This document shows, one piece after another, positions 54,946-64,000 of a stretch of DNA of 64,000 nucleotides. The notes beneath the pieces were generated by a model. It was given only the letters and a program-made list of their open reading frames with translations. It was not told where the DNA came from and did no database searches. Source of the DNA: Brachypterus glaber. Taxonomy: Eukaryota > Arthropoda > Insecta > Coleoptera > Kateretidae. Location: contig OY294052.1 in NCBI GenBank assembly GCA_958510825.1, positions 4,423,816-4,487,815 of the forward strand, given 5' to 3'. A program made the position numbers and the translations under genes. Position 1 is the stretch's first letter. The number at the start of each line of letters is the position of its first letter.

Positions 54946-55388
54946 TATACCCTTTTAAAGTTACACTCCTAAAAATGTTAATCTTACACTCTTAAATATT
55001 ACAACTGGTTATGCATAAAATATGACATATATGACACATGATTCATGGCTCACGAAACGTTAATTTTTGTTAACTAATATGTGAAGGAAGTGTAGAAAAA
55101 TTACTGTGGATATAATAATTAATGGTTTTGAAACTAAAAAGTGTTTTTATAAATATCAAAATGTTGACTGAATGAAGAGCTCTTAGGTTTGCCAAACTCT
55201 GTGTTTAACGTGTGTGTTTGTGTGTTTATGGGTCCCTTAAGGTCTGCTACGATGTCGTTTCTGACGCCGCCGTGTGTTGTGCCACCTCCCATTTTGTTTC
55301 TCGGCAAGGGAATTATTAAGAAGGCGGTAGATTTGCGATTATAACCCATAAAACCTATATGTACGTGCTCGAAAAGTGATTCGTAATA
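54946..55388. other. Unassigned, with a GC-richer minus-strand frame
   Basis: A minus-strand frame begins MGGGTTHGGVRNDIVADL (start near 55290) with a good start context (AAACAAAATGG), then runs about 50 codons. No donor or family is recognised. It could be a first coding exon or chance. Confidence 0.2.
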
Positions 55389-55979
55389 GTCCAGTCAAAT
55401 GACGAGAAATTCAAATGTTCAAATTGTAAAAAATGCACACGAGCTGATTATTTAAAGGGTTGTAGTGGATGGTAACATTCCTGTTTTTCACCGAGTGGTT
55501 TGAGTAAGGAGTGTCCGCTATCTTAAATTTTAGGGGTGAGTGCGGTAAATATGCATCTTATGATAAAAATGCATATTACCAATAATAATTATATTATAAT
55601 TATGTTAAGGAGAAAATATCCAACAATTTTTGTTTGGATCATTTTTATTATTAATAACAACGGAGTAAATTTAAAAATAGTCATGTAGGAAGTGAAATTG
55701 GTTTTTTCCATTTTTCAGCCAAATTATTCATCGGACGATAAAAGTGGTTATGAGAAAACTTGTAGCTCTTGAAATTATCTATAATTTTCATATTTTATGA
55801 ATTTTTATGGGTGTTTTGATACGGTTACAGAGAGCGCTGAAAGTCTAAAAAAATTCATAAATATGACAATTATAGAGAATATTAAGAGCTAGTTACCATC
55901 CACTACTACGCTTTACAATGTAGGCTCGTGTGCATTTTTTGCAACTTCAACATAGGAATTCCTCGTCATTTGACTGGAC
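55389..55979. mobile_element. Foldback element K (complete J family)
   Basis: TIRs GTCCAGTCAAATGACGAG and CTCGTCATTTGACTGGAC. The arms continue with AAAAAATGCACACGAG and its inverse and GTAGTGGATGGTAAC and its inverse. The left half contains the J1/J2 sequence (GGTGAGTGCGGTAAATATGC in inverse). About 590 bp. Confidence 0.85.
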
Positions 55980-56325
55980 CATACTGCTTACAATGCTTTG
56001 TTCATGAGCGATACATAAAGATAGATAGCCTATATGTTCTAACCTCGACTATAACAATGTGATTTTATAGAGAATATAGATTGTAGGATAACTCCTTAAT
56101 AAAAAATCGGAAAAAAAAATTTAAAAAACAGAGTGTATTACTATACTTTTAATACGGTTAACCGCGGTTGTGTCTCTAAAAGCCCCTAACTTGTACTTGC
56201 TAAGTTAATAATATGTGTATAGTGATAATAATCCTTGAATCTACTCACGTGATTCCTTCGAATTTTACGCTGTTGCCAGTAGGTGGAGTAAGTTTGACAG
56301 AGAGCAATATAAAAATAACCTCCAA
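55980..56325. other. Unassigned
   Basis: No gene. Nothing recognised. Confidence 0.35.
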
Positions 56326-56657
56326 ATAATAGTTATTTATGGTACTAGTGGGTAAACTAAGATATTGCTTATGAGAAAATTAACCTGCCAGCCAAGCAGG
56401 TTAATTTTCGAGAGGGCAATATCGGTTTACCCATGAGTGCCATACAAGGTTTTATCCAATAAATAGCTTAGGAATTCAAATTTTTATTAAAAATTTTAAT
56501 GACATTTACAAGAAAATAATTTGATAAGTGACAGTTAAGTGGGTAAAATAAATAATTATCTACTCAATAAAGTAAAAGCCACGCGGGGGTTATTATTGAG
56601 TTTATCTATTTAAAATAAAGCTGGTAATTGTCTTATTATCTGTATGTATTGGATAAA
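56326..56657 (+). mobile_element. Element A, copy A6 (full length)
   Basis: ATAGTTATTTATGGTACTAG, head hairpin with short loop (CAGCCAAG), TTTTATCCAATA, CGCGGGGGTTATTATTGAG and TATTGGATAAAT. Confidence 0.85.
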
Positions 56658-56784
56658 TAATTTTTTAGTCAATTTTTCTCAGTACAAATGACATGATATA
56701 ATTTAAAAAATATATTTTACTAAAGTGAAACTTATCTATGATCATAATCTAATACACTAAAACCTATTTAATAAAATTCTAACT

Positions 56785-57100
56785 AATTTTACACCAAGTA
56801 CTGACACTGACAAATGAAAGTGTCTAATTTAAAAGGCAAGATCCTTTTTTCCGCTGTTGCCAAGCCACATATGAGCGGCGTTGCCGATAAGCATTAAAAT
56901 TACCTAAAATGTAAGAATAAAATATTTCAAACAGACCATTTTCAAAAAGTAAGGTCAAATGACAGTAGACTTTACAGAATTTAGCAGTAAGACGAAATAA
57001 TTAATGCAATGTATAAAAAGTCCAAATTAATTTAACGGCGCTCGTGTCATTTGACTGTTTAAAGACTTTTTTTAGAGCATAGGCAGTGCCACTACTTGGT
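56785..57100 (+). repeat. Dispersed repeat L, copy 2
   Basis: Matches 31143-31460 (TACTGACACTGACAAATGA, TGTTGCCAAGCCACAT, AATAAAATATTTCAAACAG, ACGAAATAATTAATGCA). Confidence 0.6.
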
Positions 57101-57480
57101 GTGAATGTTCTTGAATAACATGTAAAAAATTTAGATGTGACAAAGAAGGAAAACAGTAAGAAAAAGTAAGGGAAGGAATGGAGTCCCCTTAAGGAAAGTT
57201 TAGGAAAGTGGGGAAAGTAGAAAAAGGCATTGAAAGAATAGAATCGTTACAATAACACGCAAACGCTTTTCTAGTACAAAAAAAAACTACAAAAATGCCT
57301 GCGTCACTAAAGGAGAAGAGAATATTATATTTACTCAAATAAGATTATCATTTTGAAGTCAATTTATCTGAAAGAGGATGGTCAAAATCTAAAGGCGACT
57401 CTAAAGATATAAAGATATTGTTTTATGGAGATTTATTTCAACCCAGCCTAATTTCTGTGTGTGTGCCTTCCCACATTCAG
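57101..57480. other. Unassigned; ends in an acceptor-like tract
   Basis: 57150-57240 is purine-rich (GGAAAGTGGGGAAAGTAG). 57449-57480 is a strong pyrimidine tract ending CCCACATTCAG, a good splice-acceptor look-alike for the candidate exon that follows. Confidence 0.35.
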
Positions 57481-57621
57481 CAGTCGCTACGGCTTAGGAA
57501 GATCGATCTCTTTATGACCCGAATACGAAAGAGGCCCAACAGTCGGCCTACTACTCTGGCACACAAACCCTGGGTTATACCACCGGAAAACACAGTAGTA
57601 GATGAACAAAATCAGAAATAA
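57481..57621 (+). CDS. Candidate terminal exon of an unidentified gene
   Basis: After the acceptor-like CCTTCCCACATTCAG, a GC-richer frame reads QSLRLRKIDLFMTRIRKRPN, then SRPTTLAHKPWVIPPENTV and ends EQNQK at a stop. The stop codon overlaps a polyadenylation-type AATAAA at 57617-57622. The peptide is basic and then proline-containing, with none of the low complexity seen elsewhere. No upstream exon was found and no family is recognised, so it could equally be a transposon remnant. The frame is also open upstream of the acceptor, back to about 57418, so the splice is inferred only from the tract. Confidence 0.3.
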   Translation, partial: QSLRLRKIDLFMTRIRKRPNSRPTTLAHKPWVIPPENTVVDEQNQK

Positions 57622-57684
57622 AGTCCAAATGTTTACTGTTTTTATAAAAAATAAATAATAACAATAGTAAAAAGCATTTTACTA

Positions 57685-58245
57685 ATAAAGTCAAAGAACT
57701 TTTACCTAAAGAAGTAATTTCAGAACAATGTTTATGAATGTGTCATCTTTTTGTTTGTTTATTTACTAACAGAAACGCGATCAGATTTGTGGTAAAAAAT
57801 TTAGATGTCGCTAGTCGACTTTCAGGCTACCTAGTAGCGATGTTGCGTAGTTTCCACCTTCATGAATTCAAATCATTATACTTAAATTAAAAATGTAAAA
57901 AACTTTATTGTGTTTACTATAATTATGTTTAATAATATAGTATATTTAAATCTATTAAAATTAAACTACTAGTTCATATAAAACTCATACAGAACTAATG
58001 TTTCTTAAAATTTACAATAAAATATCCAAAGTATATGTTTCCAATCGGCAACACTGTACCCCTGTCAGTCATTTTACGACATTAGACTGTGAGTTTACAC
58101 ATTCTTTCTCTCTCTTTACGCGTACTAAGTGTAAACAATAGTTACTCCCCACCAGCCCCTCACCGTAGTTGGTTCACGCTTCAAACAAAGCATACGGTAG
58201 ATTCCATCATGTTCCTTCTTGAGGTAAAAGTTCTTTGACTAAAGT
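57685..58245. mobile_element. Element H (complete), AGTCAAAGAACTTTTACCT ends
   Basis: AGTCAAAGAACTTTTACCT at the left is mirrored by GAGGTAAAAGTTCTTTGACT at the right (58211-58240). About 560 bp. The left part matches 20297-20480. The right part is GC-richer (CCCACCAGCCCCTCACCG). Confidence 0.7.
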
Positions 58246-59112
58246 GCTAAACTTATTTGATATTTACAATTATGGCGAATGCGCTACCATTGATATGAAT
58301 AAATTATGTTATTTTTTGAGTTTAAACATATAATTTTTGTATAAACTGAAGATAGTGGATTCTTAAAAAGGAATTTTATTATAAGTTAAAAAAAAACTTT
58401 CTAACTAGGTATCATTAGTTGTAGCAAAAGCCCTATTGTATTGTAGCAAAATCCACACTGTGAACAAGTACTTAATTTTAAGCGTTTTAGTCAAAACGTT
58501 TAAAAGTTATTAGACAAAAAGTTCAACAATTTACTGGCATCTCACGGTTATTGCAAAACATAGACCATGTTATATTAATTAACATGTGAATAACAAAATC
58601 AGACAAGCTTACAGACCCACTGACCGAACGACGGACAGACAACAGATATTTTCGGGTAAATCATCTTTGCATGTATCAAGAAACGTAAAATTTATTTTGT
58701 TTTACTAACGGAAGACTTTCCTTCGGGACAGTAAAAAGTGTTATGAAAACTTTACAACTTGTTTTATTTATTTATCTATTTGTATTTACGTTTATTTCAT
58801 TATTATTTACTTATTTATAGTAAACACATTTTATGTCTATCATTAAACTAAGTAGTTAATTATAGTACGCCATAATAAATATAATTATTACAAAATTTAC
58901 TAGATTTTCTGTAATTGTTCCATTAATATAGTACCTATTTATTTCTACAGTGCATGTCTAAAGTCTGCCCCCTCCCCTTAACTTTTGAACGGCTTAACTT
59001 ATCAATTTATGAGATATTACTATTATCAGTCCATTATGAAAAGGAAAGTTGGGTGATCACGTGAATAGGCAACCATTTATGCAGGTGTAAATTTATTAAA
59101 GTTTGAAAGTCA
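58246..59112. other. Unassigned AT-rich DNA
   Basis: GACCGAACGACGGACAGACAAC near 58621 resembles the GACA tracts of the Helitron-like family. No gene. Confidence 0.4.
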
Positions 59113-59668
59113 GTATCTACAAAACGTTATATTCTAGCAAAAAAGTGTATATAGCATTTTTTATAGGGCTTAAAAACAGCTTTCATTTACAATATAATTT
59201 TTTTGTCGGGTTATAAATAAGTGAGATGTGCTAAAAAAACGTTTTACTACTTTAAATGCCTATATCTTGATAACAATGCATTTTAGGAAAAAATAGTGTA
59301 ACATTTTTTGACAAATTTAAAATTATCTTTCATATAAGTGCTTAATTAATAAAATACAATAATAATTGCATTAATTATAAGAAAAAAAATGCTAAAAATA
59401 GGAGTTTTACCCCATTCTTACCCCCTTACCCCCTTACCCCAATCGTTTACCCCCAGAATCGAATCAGCTCTTCGAAATACGATAAGAAACAATATGCAAA
59501 AAACCGCTTGTCGATATGTTCTTTAGAAATGGAGTTATCAAGTTTACAGTCAGAAAGACAGACGGACGAAATTTTTTTACTGATTTTGACGTTAAAAAAT
59601 GTGAAAAAAAACATGGTCAAAGATTTTGACTTTTCGGCGAAGATTTCAATACATCGGCACTAAGTGCT
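59113..59668 (-). mobile_element. Helitron-like element, copy 3 (truncated)
   Basis: Matches copies 1 and 2 from CAAAACGTTATATTCTAGC to AGATTTCAATACATCGGCAC. The CTAG end is missing and the terminal hairpin is shortened (TCGGCACTAAGTGC). Confidence 0.7.
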
Positions 59669-59965
59669 GTACAAAACAAAATTAAATCCAGTTTCCTATC
59701 TCCTATAATAAAGCGGGAAATTAATTTTGAACGCGGCCGCTACATTATATACCACTGTGCGTCGGCAGCGAACGTGTTAATTCAGTGATAGTTAAGTATG
59801 TACTTCACTTAAAGCACAATCCAACATATTTTATATAGCAGGTAAGGATAGTTTAACTTACTCAAATCTTTAATTTGTAATGTTTTCTGACACTCACCTG
59901 AAAAAAAGAAAATAATATTAGAACAATATTTAAAACTTTAAATACTATAGGGAAAAAGTTATTTA
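59669..59965. other. Unassigned, with a possible piggyBac-type end
   Basis: GTCGGCAGCGAACGTG then TTAA (59777-59780) is the inverse of TTAACACGTTCGCTGCCGAC, similar to 21034-21054. A TTAA-adjacent end suggests a piggyBac-like terminus, but the partner end was not found. GCGGCCGC lies near 59731. Confidence 0.35.
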
Positions 59966-60384
59966 CCAGAGTCGGCGTAAACTTAGTTATGACTCATCAA
60001 CGTTGAAAATAAACACAGAAACAGGCTTACGGAATAATGTTGCCGAATTATGAGGGAAATTTTAATAAAGGTCACTAAATCGAAACATTTGACGACTAAT
60101 TTGTTACACACAACAAAATTGACTATACATATTAACTATACATATGTATATATATCGGTGTTTTTTCAAAGAAAAAACCGACATTCGATTTTTATCTTTT
60201 AAGAATACGAAAGTTTTTAATTTTTATTTATCGATAACTTGTTTTCCCACCTTACTCGTTTAAATGGAATCATTAAAAAAAATCAAGATAAAAAGAAATA
60301 AAAATGTAAATATTTAAAACCTCGCGTCAACGCTAGAGTCGACGCGGCGCCTTTGCAAGTACTGGAAATTCGCCGAGTGCTGGT
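59966..60384. mobile_element. MITE V, copy V2
   Basis: CCAGAGTCGGCGTAAAC to ATTCGCCGAGTGCTGG. It is longer than V1 by about 70 bp because of an insert with ATACATATGTATATATAT near 60135. Inverted AAAACCGACATTCGATTTTT lies in both copies. Confidence 0.7.
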
Positions 60385-60559
60385 TATAACCTCCAAATAT
60401 ACAGCTGCACAGATTTAAGTTGCCCTAAGGATGGATCAAATTGACCTATTTTGTAGAAATTTGATATTTGGCTTCGTTCAGAAGTTATTAAGGGAGTAAC
60501 ATTACATTTGAATTGAAATATTTATTTTATATTTATTTATTTGAATGGGAGATTATAAT

Positions 60560-60825
60560 CTAATATTAGCTCAGAGGTCTAAGGCATCGATATAGCATTG
60601 ACACTGAGCTAATGATCGTGAGTTCAAACCTCACTGGCGCCGATTGCCTTTTTCAGTTAATTAATAATTGAAATTGGCGAAGACGTACTCCCTAATATAT
60701 TGGTTCGAAAGTCAATTAGAGCCGGTGTTTCCCTCTACTACTAGCCCACACAAGTCCTGGACTTAGGGGATGCTTAGTTAAGTAGAATAGTACGAGGTTA
60801 AAAATAAACATAAACATAAACACAC
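60560..60825 (+). mobile_element. tRNA-derived SINE, copy D2
   Basis: A-box-like TAGCTCAGAGG, B-box GTGAGTTCAAACCTCACTG, GGCGCCGATTGCC, GGTTCGAAAG, AGCCCACACAAGTCCTGGAC, CGAGGTTAAAA and an (ATAAAC)n tail. Confidence 0.85.
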
Positions 60826-60938
60826 ATATAACACTTTATTTGCCCTCTTTATTTAAATTCTTGTAATGTACAATTTACTTCTAAAAAAAATATTTTATGA
60901 AATAATATGGTTTCAAGTTAGAGGTAGTAGGAGTAGTA

Positions 60939-61693
60939 GAGGAAAGACGCCTAATTTCGGACGGTTTCCCAAATTGCAAATAGCAGTTTTGTGCTCAATT
61001 GCATTAGCATGCTTGTCTATTTTATAAATAATTGCTATAAAAGTTTGTGTTTATGTCTTCAGTAAGTTAAGATACTGGTTAATTTGATCCACTAGTCATA
61101 ATTAAGCAATTTAAAAACATTAACATTTTACAAATTTTTAATTTAAAAAGCAGAAGGTGCCTAATTTCGGATAGTGCATTTTTGTGCAATTTGATTCCCA
61201 ATTCAGATATCCGAAAGCTAATTGTTGTTCAGGATAACCAACTATGAATTATTATTATTATCATAATGATACAACAAACTAAGATTCATAATTCTGAAAA
61301 AGAGAAAATTACTTAAAATACTAACATATCCGAAACTGGGAATCTAAAATTATGGCTCCTATATTATTTCGTAAAAAACTGCCTAATGATTAAATTACTT
61401 CTTAAATTTCATGGAATAACAAGAAACATAAGCAATGGGATCCAGATCTACTCTTGAAAAAAAAAATCGCGTATGTCCGAAATTATGAACCTTTTTTCAA
61501 ATGCACAAAAATGCGCAGTTTTTTTAATCGAGATTTTTGAAAAAAAAAACTGTAATAAAAATTTTTTCATACTAAATCATGATTCGTTATAATAAGTTGC
61601 ATGTTATTATATACAAAAAATATCAAAAAGTAATACCACCTGTTAAATATTGGATAAATTGTAAATGGTATCCGAAATTAGGCGACTTTCCTC
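60939..61693. mobile_element. TA-flanked MITE with repeated TAATTTCGGA motif
   Basis: GAGGAAAGACGCCTAATTTCG after TA and CGAAATTAGGCGACTTTCCTC before TA. The core motif TAATTTCGGA recurs inside near 61158, with related TCCGAAA words near 61328 and 61468. 755 bp, no transposase frame. Confidence 0.85.
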
Positions 61694-62032
61694 TAATATT
61701 TAAAAGTGTAACCCCTTATTAGAAATATTAAAAAATAAATATTAACATTAAATTTTATGAGAACTTAAAAATAGTAATAGTTCTTAGACAAAATTATTTT
61801 AGTTGTTATTTTTTACAAAGGTTTTATCTTGTTTAAAAAATATCAAAATTTGAGGCAAAAATAAATGATTAAATCGACAAAGAAACAACATTAAAAAAAG
61901 AGACAATTCATAAAAAAATGACAATAGAAAAGAGGATGTGCAATTACTTTTTAGAAATAAAGACAGCAGTTTTGAGTGTTTTTTATTTCTATTAGGGTGG
62001 CTCTACTCCGTAACATCCCTAGTCCATCATCA
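61694..62032. other. Unassigned AT-rich DNA
   Basis: No gene. CTCCGTAACATCCCTAGTCC near 62006 echoes the degenerate CCCTAACATCCC units at 20915. Confidence 0.35.
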
Positions 62033-62245
62033 CTACACAGAAAAAAAGATTCCTTGAACCAAGGACATGTGCCTTTCGATATGTTCAAAGCCATATTCTC
62101 TTATGTCAAGGCTAGCAATTGTTTTAACCAAAGTCAATGTCCTTGAATGAAGAGCGCAGATCAGTAACCTGTGCTCTTCATTCAAGGATATTAACTTTGG
62201 TTCAGAAAAATGCTAACCTTGAAATAAGAGAATATGGCTAAAGAT
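62033..62245. mobile_element. Foldback MITE, CCTTGAACCAAGGACA family
   Basis: GCCATATTCTCTTATGTCAAGG pairs with CCTTGAAATAAGAGAATATGGC. AACCAAAGTCAATGTCCTTG pairs with CAAGGATATTAACTTTGGTT. TGAAGAGC pairs with GCTCTTCA around the centre near 62160. Relatives at 22262 and 50060. Confidence 0.8.
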
Positions 62246-64000
62246 TTTTCAAAACTGGTACGATTAATCCATATAATACAAGTAAATTTTCCTGAAAAAT
62301 TACGTTAATTCGACTTCAGCTTTTTTCGTTTTTTCTTTTTTTAGTTTATAACTATAACTTCTTTGTTTTTGGGGCGTTTATTTTCAAAAACAATAGGTAG
62401 GGATCTTCCCCTCATAGAACTTGATTTTTCCTGAAAATTTCAAGTCGGTCTTTATCGTGTTTCTTAACAGACAGACATTTTTAAAGTTAAAGTTAAAGTA
62501 AACACATTTGTGTGCAAGAACTTTTTTATCTAGGGCATTATTTAACGATTTTAGAACGATTTCGAAACTTTATTTCATATTTATTTAAATTATCGTGTAT
62601 CGGTACTAGGTGCTGGCTATGAGAACAAAGTTTTTGCTGCCTGTGTATCACAATAAAGATTTTTCATCAGATCACAGGTCTGCCACCATCAAATTTAGTA
62701 CTTTTGTTCAACATTAGATGGCGCCACCAATTGTACGCTCTCAATACAGAATTTTTTTGATTCTTTAAGGATCAAGACTTTTCAAAGATCAATGCATAAG
62801 CCATATATGGCACTGATGATCACAAATAAGCGTAAAGTAGCATCTATATGTCATTTTGGTAGGAATTTTATCATTAATGAAAAATTCTGTAGTAGAGCAG
62901 TACAAAATTTTGCATGCATGCATACGCGCTGTAAAAAGAATAATAAGGCCAAGAATTTTTAAAGTCTTGAACGTCAAAGCACTTAATAAATTATGAGCCA
63001 CACTAACGGTAGTTTGCTTAGAGCGTGGGACCGAGGAGCAAAGAATAAAGAGGGGGTTAGGTGTTGTAGACTAAAAGCTTCAACAGCTTTTGTTATGTCA
63101 CGCAGCTCTACAATATTAGTAAGACGACTGCGGTTTTTTCAAGCTGAAAACCTTAAATTTTATTTTAAGTTATCACGTTTTCACAGAGGGTTAGTCCGAA
63201 AAACTAGTATAATGAACTTATTATAGTTTGACGCACGGATCTGTGGCTACGGGAAATATGTTTGGAATGTGTGTGCAAGTGGGAGGCCCGTTGTAAGTAC
63301 GCACGCCTTATAACGCTCTTGACGGAAAGAAAAGAGCGCAAATGATTCCTCCCCCTTACGTCGGAGACTTTCTTTCATGCGGAGAACTATAGAAACATAC
63401 TCCAGCAATTAAACAGGGATATTTTCATTTAAGTTTTCTTGGTTTTATTTTTAATACAATACATAGCTGTTTAACGGGTTGCCTATTCCGAAATAAATGC
63501 AAACCTGAGTGTGCTTATTAAATTTCTGTGGTTATGCTGCCATATAAGACAGTAAAATTTTACTCTTACATTTCATAAGAAAAATACTGTGTATTTTGAT
63601 GTTTTTATGAAATGAAAGGTAACTAAATAAAATATTAAGTAATTTTTATAAGATCTAGACTGTCTAGACTAGAAAGTAATAGTCAAAATAGTAAAGTTAT
63701 AACTATAGTTTCTATTTTTGACATGAAAAACAGAAAAATTTGGATTAAAACACTTAAAACATATAAAAGGCTGTGGTGAAAGGTGGAAAATGGTTTATAA
63801 AACAAGGTGAATAAAATTCGTAGAATCTACAAGGTAAATATCTAAATAAAATCAGACAAACCTCCATACATAAATATCACACGAGTGTGATATAAAAATA
63901 TCAAACTAGTGCGTTTTCTAAAAAACAAAAGAGTGTGCTAAATGTCATTTTCATAGAGGATCGTAGGAAAAATAATTTAATTTTCTTACTATATAAATCG
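62246..64000. other. Unassigned, low in recognised repeats
   Basis: The last 1.75 kb holds a GC-richer stretch at 63000-63400. A 77-codon plus-strand frame (start MSHTNGSLLRAWDRG) and a 50-codon minus-strand frame (RMKESLRRKGEESFA) overlap it. Neither is recognised and no splice context decides between them. Confidence 0.3.

Overview
The window is AT-rich, repeat-dominated nuclear DNA from a metazoan, most likely an insect. The reasons are one exon that reads like an insect NLF-1/FAM155 protein, a tRNA-derived SINE family, and piggyBac-, Transib-, Helitron- and Tc1/mariner-type non-autonomous elements. The order cannot be fixed from the sequence. I see no bacterial or phage gene structure, no rRNA, no functional tRNA gene and no CRISPR array.

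Host coding content is very small. The one confident host feature is a 223-bp minus-strand exon at 1177-1399, with clean splice sites and a cysteine-rich reading frame typical of the NALCN-channel chaperone NLF-1/FAM155. Its 5' neighbour exon is not visible, so everything from 1400 to 64000 is either one intron of more than 62 kb or includes the gene's 5' flank. A possible plus-strand terminal exon lies at 57481-57621 (weak). A truncated non-LTR retrotransposon ORF end lies at 47930-48513.

The rest is layered transposable-element debris. Main families: (A) a hairpin-headed element in six copies plus a diverged relative; (C) large CAGGGTG foldback MITEs flanked by TA; (D) a tRNA SINE; (F) palindromic elements with 10-15 bp target duplications and a shared YTGAARA-hairpin-GAAACG motif; Helitron-like elements ending in CTAG; long foldbacks (P, S, U, K, JJ); a Transib-like element with CACAGTG ends and CGGCG duplications; a piggyBac-like MITE with TTAA duplications; and several short TA-flanked MITEs.

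Layout: 1-7 kb, host exon, GA satellite, first Helitron-like copy, hairpin elements; 7.2-7.4 kb, a 200-N assembly gap; 7.4-19.4 kb, F, NN, A, T, C, Helitron-like, J/N and P elements; 19-29 kb, C, MITE, J, SINE and F elements; 29-38 kb, S, C/L, Transib-like, F with a nested SINE, A double hairpin, U; 38.4-41.1 kb, a deep nest in which a C element contains a tandem MITE pair and two SINEs, one split by a piggyBac MITE that itself contains an A-like element; 42-52 kb, A, V, a foldback with nested A, the non-LTR fragment, C with nested F; 52-64 kb, foldbacks, A, L, H, Helitron-like, V, SINE and a TA-flanked MITE with repeated internal motifs. Several insertions can be tested inside the window, because an interrupted copy joins exactly to match an uninterrupted relative. 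Coordinates were read by eye and element ends may be off by a few bases. No alignment or database search was run.
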